DNA from: Caulobacterales bacterium RIFOXYB1_FULL_67_16
GTDB lineage: Bacteria; Pseudomonadota; Alphaproteobacteria; Caulobacterales; Caulobacteraceae
Direction of reading: 5' to 3'
Assembly: GCA_001796045.1 (NCBI GenBank)
Contig: MGLN01000093.1
Span: 6,920 to 12,494, forward strand
Length of the DNA: 5,575 nt
Shown piece after piece: positions 1 to 4,833 of the stretch. A program made the position numbers and the translations under genes. Position 1 is the stretch's first letter. Each line of letters starts with the position of its first letter. The notes below the pieces were generated by a model. The model did not search any database and was not told where the DNA came from. It saw only the letters and a program-made list of their open reading frames with translations.

Positions 1-192
1 GATCCACAGGCGCTCGCCGTCGGGGCCGAAGGCTTCGGTGAACAGGCGGGCCGTGCGCGTCGAGACGTCATAGGCCTTGACGATGACCGAGCCGGCGCGC
101 TCGTCGCCCTTCTTGACCACCGTGGCGTAGGCGCCCTCGATCTCGGCCCGGCGGATCAGGGCGCTGACCCAGAGATCGGTGGATAGAAGCAA
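1..192 (-). CDS. DUF1491 family protein, 5' part only (runs off the left edge)
   Basis: Only the first 64 codons are in the window; the 3' end lies beyond position 1. The visible protein begins MLLSTDLWVSALIRRAEIEG and continues through AYATVVKKGDERAGSVIVK to an LFTEAFGPDGERLWI segment at residues 50-64. I recognise the TDLWVSALIRR opening, the KGD.RAGSV.VK core and the FGPDGER block as the DUF1491 family, small alphaproteobacterial proteins of unknown function. The start is inferred to be TTG at 192-190: no ATG or GTG occurs in frame in the roughly 100 bases upstream, and the family normally begins a few residues before TDLWVSAL. A weak AGGG (minus strand) lies 8 bases before that TTG. The start of the divergent exported-protein gene is 56 bp away, so the two probably share a short promoter region. 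Family assignment is from memory of the consensus and is fairly secure; the start codon is less so. Confidence 0.8.
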   Translation of the reverse strand, partial: MLLSTDLWVSALIRRAEIEGAYATVVKKGDERAGSVIVKAYDVSTRTARLFTEAFGPDGERLWI

Positions 193-195
193 TTC

Positions 196-203
196 GCTAA
201 CCC
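196..203 (+). promoter_or_regulatory. Possible -10 element (GCTAACCC) for the exported-protein gene
   Basis: GCTAACCC resembles the Caulobacter housekeeping -10 consensus GCTANAWC and lies about 45 bp before the start at 249. No convincing TTGACG-like -35 is visible at the expected 10-14 bp upstream, so this is a weak call. It lies just outside the TTG start of the divergent DUF1491 gene. Confidence 0.2.
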
Positions 204-248
204 TGTACGGAAACCAGACCCAAAGGCGGGATGTGCCAGGGTCGGGGC

Positions 249-1106
249 ATGAGGATAGGCCCTTCTTCCCGGCGAACCCAAGCCCTGATCGCCGCCGCCC
301 TGGTCGCGGCCCCAGGTCTGGCGGAGGCGGCGCCGGTCGACCGCTATTACGAGCGCAGCTTCATCCAGGCGGCCAACGGGCGCTGCGGCCTGTTTCAGCC
401 CGAGTTGAGCGCGGCCCTGACCGCGGCGGTTTGGCAGGCGCGGGGCGCGGCCCTGCGGGCGGGGGGCAATGATCGCGACCTGGCCGAGACGGCGGCCCGC
501 GCCCGGGCGCGCGCGGCGGCGACGCGGTGCGATTCCGCCGATCTGAAGACGGTCAGCGGGCGGGTGCGCGAGGCTTTTTCGGGCTGGTCGCGGCTGACGC
601 GGATGAGCTTTCCCGGCGACCGGACGAACTGGAGCGCCGACCGGGCGGCCTATGCGCGCCCGACCTGGCGGCTGATGCAGGGATCGCGCACGGGGGTCTC
701 GCCGGTGCGGTTCGGGGTGATCGGGGGGATCCATCGGCCGGACCAGATGGCGGCGGTGGTGTCCTGGCGCGGACGGTCGCGGCCCACGGGGGTGCGGATC
801 GTCCTGCGCGACGCCCATGTGGCGCCCCGGCCCTGGCTGGCGCGCGAACTGCCGCCCCCGTCGCAGCGTCGCGCGATCTGGGCGGCGGGTGTGGAGGCGG
901 CCGACGCCGGCCTGCTGGTCGACGGTCAAAAGGCCGGCCAGATGTGGATCTTCCCGGCGACGGCCGCAGAGGCGATCTCGACCCTGGATCCGCGCGAGGT
1001 CTTCGTGGTCGAGTTCCTGTTCCGTGACGGCAGCCTTGCCCGGTCGACCTTCGAGACCGGGGATTTCGCCGCCGGGCGGGCCTTCCTGTCGATGGGGCGG
1101 GTCTAG
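249..1106 (+). CDS. Exported protein of unknown function with a cleavable signal peptide
   Basis: I do not recognise a family for this 285-residue protein. The N-terminus MRIGPSSRRTQALIAAALVAAPGLAEA is a clear Sec signal peptide: positive residues, a hydrophobic core at about 11-23 and an A-x-A cleavage site ending at Ala27, so the mature protein is predicted to be periplasmic. The mature chain has only two cysteines, Cys46 (NGRCGLF) and Cys94 (ATRCDSAD), spaced so that they could form one disulfide. An Ala/Arg-rich, probably helical stretch covers about 53-112. From about 150 onward the protein alternates beta-like segments (VRFGVIGG, GVRIVLRD, MWIFPA, VFVVEFLFRDG), suggesting a compact C-terminal beta domain. 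No catalytic motif is evident. The start at 249 gives a typical signal peptide, with AGGG 7 bases upstream; an in-frame ATG at 231 would add MCQGRG and also has AAGG nearby. Its stop overlaps that of the opposing kinase gene by 4 bp. Confidence 0.85.
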   Translation: MRIGPSSRRTQALIAAALVAAPGLAEAAPVDRYYERSFIQAANGRCGLFQPELSAALTAAVWQARGAALRAGGNDRDLAETAARARARAAATRCDSADLKTVSGRVREAFSGWSRLTRMSFPGDRTNWSADRAAYARPTWRLMQGSRTGVSPVRFGVIGGIHRPDQMAAVVSWRGRSRPTGVRIVLRDAHVAPRPWLARELPPPSQRRAIWAAGVEAADAGLLVDGQKAGQMWIFPATAAEAISTLDPREVFVVEFLFRDGSLARSTFETGDFAAGRAFLSMGRV

Positions 1107-2806
1107 GCGTCAGCCTTCGGCGGCGTCTCGGCGGGCGTCACCGGGATCACCGGCAGGCGGATCATGACGGCCGTGCCTTCGCCCAGGGTGCTGTCGATGG
1201 TCATGCGGCCGCCGTGCAGTTCGGTGAGGGAGCGAACCAGGGAGAGGCCCAGACCCGTGCCGCGGGCCTTCTGGTCCGAGTTGCCGGCCTGTTCGAAGGG
1301 GCGGCCGATCCGCTGAAGGTCTTCCGGGGCGATGCCGACGCCGGTGTCGGACACCACCAGCTCAAGATAGGGGCCGACGCCGTCCAGGCTGAGGGTCACC
1401 GACCCGCCGGCCGGCGTGAACTTCAGGGCGTTGGACAGGAGGTTCAGCGCCATCTGCGTCAGGGCGCGGGCGTCGGCCTGGACCGTCAGGGGCAAGGACG
1501 GCAGGACCGGCGCCAGATTCACCCCCTTTTCGTCGGCCTGGACCCGGACCAGGGCCACGGCGGCGGAGACAGGGTCGCGGGCGTCCAGCGATTCCAGAGA
1601 CAGTTCGTAGCGTTCGGCCTCGATCTTGGACAGGTCCAGCACGTCGTTGATCAGGTCCAGCAGGTGGCCGCCGGCCTGGTGGATCGAGTCGGCGTAGCCG
1701 GCGTAACGGTCGGGCATGGGGCCGAACAGGCCCTGGCGCATTATGTCGGCGAAGCCGATGACGGCGTTCAGCGGGGTGCGCAGTTCGTGGCTCATATTGG
1801 CCAGGAAACGGGTCTTGCCCGCGCTCTGGGCCTCGGCCTCGACCCGGGCGCTCTCCAGCCCCAGTTCACGGGCGAACTGAGCCGTGCCGTCGAAGGCCTG
1901 GGCGATCAGGCGGGGGCCATCTCCGTCCTGGTCGAAGCGGCGCAGGATCATGACCACGCGACGGTCCAGGGCCACGCGGGGGCTGAACAGGATTTCGGCG
2001 GTCTGGCCGGCCAGGGCCCGTCGCAGGGCGGCGCCGACGGCGGGCCGATCCGGCGCGTGGACCGTGGCGATCAGGCCGTCGTCGAACAGGGCCTGGACCG
2101 ACAGGGACGGCGGCGGGGCGCCCCAGGCGGCGCGGGCGCGACCGGCGGGATCGAGCAACAGGGTCAGGCCGGGCTGGGCGTTCAACAGGGCCTCGATGCG
2201 GCGGCTGTCCGCCTCGGCGACGGTCAGCCGCAGCCGACGTCGGTTCCAGGTCAGGCGAACCGCCCCGGCTGTGGCCGCCAGGGAAAGCAGGCCCGACACG
2301 GTCGCCAGCACGGGGGGCTGGGCGCCGGTTCCGTTCAGCAGGGCGGAGATCAGCCCGGACACCAGCGGCAGGGCCAGAGCCGCGAGGCCCACATAGGTCA
2401 GGCGGCCGTCGCCGATGCGGGGGTGATCCAGGGCGACGCCGGCCGCCAGCGGCATCAGCATCAGCCCCGGCACGGCCCCGGTCGCCCCCCCCGTCAGGCC
2501 CGCCGCCGCCACCGACGCCAGCAGCCAGGCCGCCATCAGGGCGAACCGCAGGCCCAGGGACTCTCGCACCACCAGGGCCACGCCGCACAGGCCCGGCAGG
2601 GCCATGATCAGGAGGGCGGCCAGAACCTCGCCCGGCAGACCGCCCGCGCTTTCGGCGACCAGGGCCGTCAGCCCCACCGCCATGGCCCAGCAGGCATGCC
2701 ACATGGCGATCAGAGACGCGGCCGGCGGCGACGGCGAGATCGCCGCCGGACGCGGAGCGTCCGACCGGGGTCGGTCTTGCCGAGGTTGTGCAGCGGGGAG
2801 GTGCAA
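1103..2806 (-). CDS. divJ: Membrane sensor histidine kinase, probably DivJ
   Basis: A hybrid-free histidine kinase of 567 residues from the TTG at 2806, or 533 from the only other in-frame start, ATG at 2704. Numbering here is from 2806. About six hydrophobic membrane segments occupy residues 36-183. A weakly PAS-like region (about 200-310) and a short linker follow. The HisKA domain carries SHELRTPLN with phospho-acceptor His340, then GFADIMRQGLFGPMPDRY and HLLDLINDVLDLSKIEAERY. The HATPase domain has an N box (LNLLSNALKF, 454-463), a G1 box (DTGVGI, 487-492) and a G2 box (GTGLGLSL, 516-523), so it looks catalytically intact. The HisKA wording, the GRPFEQAGNSDQKARGTGLGL block and the multi-pass N-terminus match my recollection of Caulobacter DivJ, which phosphorylates the single-domain regulators DivK and PleD at the stalked pole. 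PleC-type kinases share the core but have a different helix 2 and N-terminus. No good Shine-Dalgarno precedes either start. The divJ name is an inference; histidine kinase is certain. Confidence 0.9.
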   Translation of the reverse strand: MHLPAAQPRQDRPRSDAPRPAAISPSPPAASLIAMWHACWAMAVGLTALVAESAGGLPGEVLAALLIMALPGLCGVALVVRESLGLRFALMAAWLLASVAAAGLTGGATGAVPGLMLMPLAAGVALDHPRIGDGRLTYVGLAALALPLVSGLISALLNGTGAQPPVLATVSGLLSLAATAGAVRLTWNRRRLRLTVAEADSRRIEALLNAQPGLTLLLDPAGRARAAWGAPPPSLSVQALFDDGLIATVHAPDRPAVGAALRRALAGQTAEILFSPRVALDRRVVMILRRFDQDGDGPRLIAQAFDGTAQFARELGLESARVEAEAQSAGKTRFLANMSHELRTPLNAVIGFADIMRQGLFGPMPDRYAGYADSIHQAGGHLLDLINDVLDLSKIEAERYELSLESLDARDPVSAAVALVRVQADEKGVNLAPVLPSLPLTVQADARALTQMALNLLSNALKFTPAGGSVTLSLDGVGPYLELVVSDTGVGIAPEDLQRIGRPFEQAGNSDQKARGTGLGLSLVRSLTELHGGRMTIDSTLGEGTAVMIRLPVIPVTPAETPPKADA

Positions 2807-2826
2807 GCGCGTCGAGCCGTCGTTTC

Positions 2827-2832
2827 TTGACG
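2827..2832 (+). promoter_or_regulatory. Possible -35 hexamer (TTGACG) upstream of sufE
   Basis: TTGACG is an exact match to the core of the Caulobacter -35 consensus (TTGACGS) and lies in the 160-bp gap between the divergent kinase and sufE starts. No matching GCTANAWC -10 is seen 10-14 bp downstream, so it may be coincidental. The gap also holds two isolated TTAA sequences (2838-2841 and 2938-2941), which are not spaced as a full CtrA box. I see no other structure there. Confidence 0.2.
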
Positions 2833-2966
2833 AGACCTTAAACCCGGCGAGAAGGCGGCGCGAGGGCGCTCCCGCCCCAGGCGATATCCTGATCGGCGTT
2901 CACCATGAATATCCGGGGACAAAGCGACCGGTTGTCGTTAACGGCGGGGCGGCCTATCTGGCGGCC

Positions 2967-3404
2967 ATGACCGATCGCGACCCCCCGACCGAAAGCCTGG
3001 ACCAGACCCTGGCGGAGCTGGCCGAGGACTTCGACCTGCTGGGCGACTGGGAGCAGCGGATCGAATATGTGATCGAATTGGGCAAGGGGCTGGCCCCTCT
3101 GGACGAGGCCGACCGGATCGAGGCCAACAAGGTGCCGGGTTGCGCCGCCCAGGTCTGGCTGGCCACGACCGCCGCCGACGGGCGCCTGTGGTTCGCCGCC
3201 GACAGCGACAGCGCCCTGTCCAAGGGCAATATCGCCCTGCTCCTGAAACTCTATTCCGGCCGCGCCCCGGCCGAGATCCTGGCCTTCGACGCCAAGGCCG
3301 CCCTGGACCGCCTGGGCCTGCCCTCCGCCCTGACCCGTCAGCGCGCGAACGGGCTGAACAGCATGGTGGGGCGGATCCGGGAGGCGGCGCTGGCTGCGGG
3401 CTGA
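2967..3404 (+). CDS. sufE: SufE family cysteine desulfuration protein
   Basis: SufE accepts persulfide sulfur from the cysteine desulfurase SufS and passes it to the SufBCD scaffold during iron-sulfur cluster assembly in the cytoplasm. The 145-residue protein is the normal length for the family and is a single SufE domain. It has the characteristic DWEQRIEYVIELGKGL helix (27-42) and the active-site loop NKVPGCAAQVWL, with the sulfur-accepting Cys59 equivalent to Cys51 of the E. coli protein. The C-terminal part has a GNIALLLKLYSGRAPAEIL segment and the closing LTRQRANGLNSMVGRI helix, also typical of SufE. ATG 2967 is chosen because the family motifs begin soon after it; the frame stays open far upstream but that stretch overlaps the kinase and is not SufE-like. 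Only a weak GGCGG precedes the start. No other suf genes are in the window, so this looks like a stand-alone sufE. Its stop is 5 bp from the opposing DUF6456 stop. Confidence 0.95.
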   Translation: MTDRDPPTESLDQTLAELAEDFDLLGDWEQRIEYVIELGKGLAPLDEADRIEANKVPGCAAQVWLATTAADGRLWFAADSDSALSKGNIALLLKLYSGRAPAEILAFDAKAALDRLGLPSALTRQRANGLNSMVGRIREAALAAG

Positions 3405-3415
3405 GGCCGTCAGCC
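3399..3415. terminator. Small hairpin spanning two convergent stop codons
   Basis: GGCTGA (3399-3404) and TCAGCC (3410-3415) form a perfect 6-bp stem around the 5-base loop GGCCG. The sufE TGA is the end of the left arm and the opposing DUF6456 stop (TCA on the plus strand) is the start of the right arm. No T-tract follows on either strand, so this would at best be a weak bidirectional terminator, or a by-product of the two stops. Confidence 0.3.
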
Positions 3416-4135
3416 GATCCTGTAGTGCTCCGCCAGAGCCTCCAAAGCTTGTTTGAGCAGTGTCTTTCCCTGGCGGCGGCGCAGGCCCAGGCCGGTCTCG
3501 GCCAGTTTCAGACTGTCGCCGTGGACGCAGATGCGGGCGAGCATGGGCCGCAGGCGCGGGCCGACGGCGCGCAGGGCGTCCTCGACGCGGCGCGCGGCGG
3601 TCAGGGCGCGGTCGCGGGGTTCGAAGTCCAGGGCGCCGCCGGCGCCGTCGCGCGGCAGGGCGTCCCAGCGCATGGTCAGGCACGGGCCTGCGCCGGCCCA
3701 TTCGACCTCGGAGCGCAGCCGCTCGCCGGCGGCGACCTGGGCGGGGCTCAGCCAGGGGCGGCCGGCGGCGTCCTTGCGTCGAGCCAGCCAGGCGATGGGG
3801 CTCTCGCCCAGATTGGCTGCGTGGCGGACCATGCGGCCGTCGGCGCCCACCAGCTCCCGCTCGCCGTCGATGACGCCGGGGCGACCGGGCGGGAGGCTCG
3901 AGCCGGCCTCGGGCGACGTCGGGCGCGCCGTCCAGCCCCCCTGGGGGCGGCGACGGAGGCCCGGTCGGTCGATGAGGGCGCGGAACTCGGGCTCGGCCAG
4001 GGTCAGGCTGACGCGACCGCGCCGGTCGGGCCCCAGGCGCAGGGCGTAGACCCCGTTCTCGGCCGACAGCCAGGCGCCGGAGCGGACCATAAGGGCGCGG
4101 GCGCGCTCGACGGAACGGGTTTCGGGGCGGCTCAT
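3410..4135 (-). CDS. DUF6456 domain-containing protein, putative DNA-binding regulator
   Basis: A 241-residue protein whose C-terminal half I recognise as DUF6456: ESPIAWLARRKDAAGRPWLS at about 111-130, the AGERLRSE stretch after it (about 136-143), then ARRVEDALRAVGPRLRPMLARICVHGDSLKLAE (181-213) and a final RRRQGKTLLKQALEALAEHY helix (219-238). The final segment reads like a helix-turn-helix of the phage-type regulator kind, but the family has no function I can state with confidence. The N-terminal part (1-110) is Arg-rich, with a possible small winged-helix-like region at 8-60 and a loose Pro/Gly-rich linker at about 70-90. The start is firm: ATG 4135 overlaps the upstream stop as ATGA, and a minus-strand GGAGG (plus 4143-4147) lies 7 bases before it. 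It is the second gene of an operon with the DnaA-domain-IV-like protein, so the two probably act together. No membrane or signal segment is visible. Confidence 0.85.
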   Translation of the reverse strand: MSRPETRSVERARALMVRSGAWLSAENGVYALRLGPDRRGRVSLTLAEPEFRALIDRPGLRRRPQGGWTARPTSPEAGSSLPPGRPGVIDGERELVGADGRMVRHAANLGESPIAWLARRKDAAGRPWLSPAQVAAGERLRSEVEWAGAGPCLTMRWDALPRDGAGGALDFEPRDRALTAARRVEDALRAVGPRLRPMLARICVHGDSLKLAETGLGLRRRQGKTLLKQALEALAEHYRIG

Positions 4136-4485
4136 GCCTGGGCCTCCGTCCGTGCGGCGTAGAGGCCCGAGATCAGGGCCTCCAGCTGGTTCAGCAGATC
4201 ATCGACCTCGCGTTGGTCGCGTTCGTCCTCGGCCCAGCGGCAGGCGCTCCCGGCCGTGGCGCGGTTGACGCCGAAGACATGGCCGACCCGCTCAAGGGTC
4301 CAGCCGAAGGCCACGTGCGACAGATACATCGCCAGGCGGCGCGCCTTCAGACTGAGCGGATCCAGTCGGCCGCGCGCCGTCATCCGGTCGGGCAGGGCGC
4401 CCGTGCGTACGGCCACCAGATGGATGGCCAGACCCGCCTTGCGCCGATCGTCCTCGCCGACCAGCGCCCTGTATTCCTCCTGCAC
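4132..4485 (-). CDS. Small helix-turn-helix protein related to DnaA domain IV
   Basis: A 117-residue protein without the AAA+ ATPase of DnaA. Residues 42-90 follow the fold pattern of DnaA domain IV: DPLSLKARRLAMYLSHVAFGWTLERVGHVFGVNRATAGSACRWAED, compared with the DnaA pattern of R..AM.L......LP.IG..FG.RDHTTV.HA...I. The basic-loop arginines (Arg49, Arg50), the AMYL helix and the VG..FG turn are kept, but the DHTT box-recognition signature is replaced by NRAT (74-77). It may therefore bind DNA with a different specificity from canonical DnaA boxes. An acidic C-terminal helix (about 83-111) could mediate pairing. The start is GTG 4485, supported by a minus-strand GGGAGG (plus 4491-4496) with 5-base spacing. 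It is the first gene of a two-gene operon and overlaps the DUF6456 gene by 4 bp. It diverges from ctrA across a 348-bp regulatory region. It is not a truncated dnaA pseudogene as far as I can see: the frame, ribosome site and coupling are all intact. Confidence 0.85.
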   Translation of the reverse strand: MQEEYRALVGEDDRRKAGLAIHLVAVRTGALPDRMTARGRLDPLSLKARRLAMYLSHVAFGWTLERVGHVFGVNRATAGSACRWAEDERDQREVDDLLNQLEALISGLYAARTEAQA

Positions 4486-4490
4486 GACTG

Positions 4491-4496
4491 CCTCCC
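4491..4496 (-). promoter_or_regulatory. Ribosome binding site deciding the GTG start of the DnaA-like gene
   Basis: Read on the minus strand this is GGGAGG, 5 bases before the GTG at 4485. It is the reason for preferring this start, since no ATG lies nearby in the correct frame. Confidence 0.7.
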
Positions 4497-4536
4497 GTCA
4501 CAAACTTCCGATGCCCCATCCTAGTCGACGGGCCAT

Positions 4537-4564
4537 GTGTGATAGGAATATCGTCCTATTACAC
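4537..4564. promoter_or_regulatory. 28-bp dyad, putative operator in the divergent region
   Basis: The left arm GTGTGATAGGA (4537-4547) and right arm TCCTATTACAC (4554-4564) are reverse complements at 10 of 11 positions, around the 6-base centre ATATCG. The surroundings are GC-rich while this element is AT-rich. On the minus strand it covers the spacer and -10-like CCTATC (4546-4541) of a promoter candidate whose -35-like CTGACG is at 4569-4564, with 17 bp between them. That is a classic repressor position for the DnaA-like/DUF6456 operon. It is not a hairpin terminator: no T-tract follows and no gene ends here. The cognate regulator is unknown; autoregulation by one of the operon's own products is one possibility. 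Confidence 0.6.
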
Positions 4565-4666
4565 GTCAGAAGCGGACGTGCGGCCTTGGCGGACTTGGGG
4601 TTGTGAGGGCGGAGATGTGAACGCCGCTGCGAGAGGGGCGGGACGGGAACATGGTTAATAAATTTC

Positions 4667-4722
4667 GAATCATTGACTCCGGACTCTCGACGGCGATTCG
4701 CAAATCAGCTTAGGAACGACTC
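4667..4722. promoter_or_regulatory. Cluster of five GANTC (CcrM methylation) sites upstream of ctrA
   Basis: GANTC occurs at 4667-4671 (GAATC), 4675-4679 (GACTC), 4682-4686 (GACTC), 4695-4699 (GATTC) and 4718-4722 (GACTC). GANTC is the target of the cell-cycle adenine methyltransferase CcrM. In Caulobacter the ctrA P1 promoter is repressed by full methylation at a GANTC site and activated by GcrA when the site becomes hemimethylated. The cluster spans the probable P1 region here, so methylation-linked control is very likely conserved, with more sites than needed. Confidence 0.75.
4687..4713 (+). promoter_or_regulatory. Candidate ctrA P1 promoter
   Basis: TCGACGG (4687-4693) matches the Caulobacter -35 consensus TTGACGS at 6 of 7 positions. 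After 14 bp, the upper end of the known 10-14 spacing, comes GCTTAG (4708-4713), which resembles the start of GCTANAWC. A GATTC methylation site (4695-4699) lies in the spacer. An alternative -35, TTGACT (4673-4678), overlaps the GACTC at 4675 but has no good -10 at normal spacing. The start site would be about 110 bp before ctrA. Confidence 0.45.
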
Positions 4723-4734
4723 AATCGCCCGGCG

Positions 4735-4780
4735 TTAACCCTTCTTAAGGTTTTCGGGTCTTAACCTGCGAACAAGGTTA
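4735..4780. promoter_or_regulatory. TTAA cluster, putative CtrA/SciP binding region and ctrA P2 promoter
   Basis: TTAA occurs at 4735-4738, 4745-4748 and 4761-4764; the first and third are TTAACC half-sites, as in CtrA-regulated promoters. A further inverted half-site (AGGTTA, 4775-4780) forms a perfect dyad with TAACCT (4762-4767) around 7 bases. The full consensus TTAA-N7-TTAA is not met exactly: the first two are separated by 6 bases. In Caulobacter the second ctrA promoter is activated by CtrA and repressed by SciP, so autoregulation here is the expected reading. Confidence 0.55.
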
Positions 4781-4821
4781 CCCGGTCGTGCGCCAGGGTG
4801 ATTACCGCAAAGCTTTTGCCT

Positions 4822-4828
4822 GGAGGGG
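4822..4828 (+). promoter_or_regulatory. Strong ribosome binding site of ctrA
   Basis: GGAGGGG lies 5 bases before ATG 4834. It settles the start against an in-frame GTG at 4798, which would add 12 residues absent from the family and put this sequence inside the coding region. Confidence 0.85.
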
Positions 4829-4833
4829 CACGA

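Larger units (their letters stand above)
4486..4833. other. Gene-free divergent regulatory region between the DnaA-like operon and ctrA
   Basis: I find no coding gene here. From left to right it holds the operon's ribosome site, the dyad at 4537-4564, a plain GC-rich stretch (about 4570-4650) in which I see nothing, an AT-rich stretch starting GGTTAATAAATTT at 4653, the GANTC cluster at 4667-4722, the TTAA cluster at 4735-4780, and the ctrA ribosome site. Its length is larger than needed for two simple promoters, which fits the multi-input control known for ctrA in Caulobacter. Confidence 0.75.

Noticed and set aside
156..929. Minus-strand open frame of 257 codons opposite the exported-protein gene
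   Set aside because: Arg/Pro/His-rich composition typical of antisense frames. It would also overlap the start of the DUF1491 gene in another frame.
1214..2830. Plus-strand open frame of 538 codons opposite the histidine kinase
   Set aside because: It is antisense to a clearly real kinase. Its Gly/Gln/Arg-rich, low-complexity protein has no recognisable motif, as expected when the complement of high-GC coding DNA stays open.
2604..2966. Upstream extension of the sufE frame
   Set aside because: It overlaps the N-terminal part of the kinase on the other strand, and its translation is not SufE-like.
3140..4162. Plus-strand open frame of 340 codons overlapping sufE and opposite the DUF6456 gene
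   Set aside because: It overlaps sufE in another frame and lies antisense to a gene with a strong ribosome site and a recognised domain.
4537..4564. CRP/FNR-type binding site, suggested by the GTGTGA at the left end of the dyad
   Set aside because: The right arm ends TTACAC, not TCACA, and the arm spacing does not fit TGTGA-N6-TCACA; the ATAGGA/TCCTAT core is the symmetric part.
4653..4665. TTAATAAATTT as a full CtrA box
   Set aside because: There is only one TTAA half; the sequence 7 bases further is CGAA, so the second half-site is missing.
4798..4833. N-terminal extension of CtrA from GTG 4798
   Set aside because: The family begins MRVLLIEDD, and the strong GGAGGGG at 4822-4828 is correctly spaced for ATG 4834.
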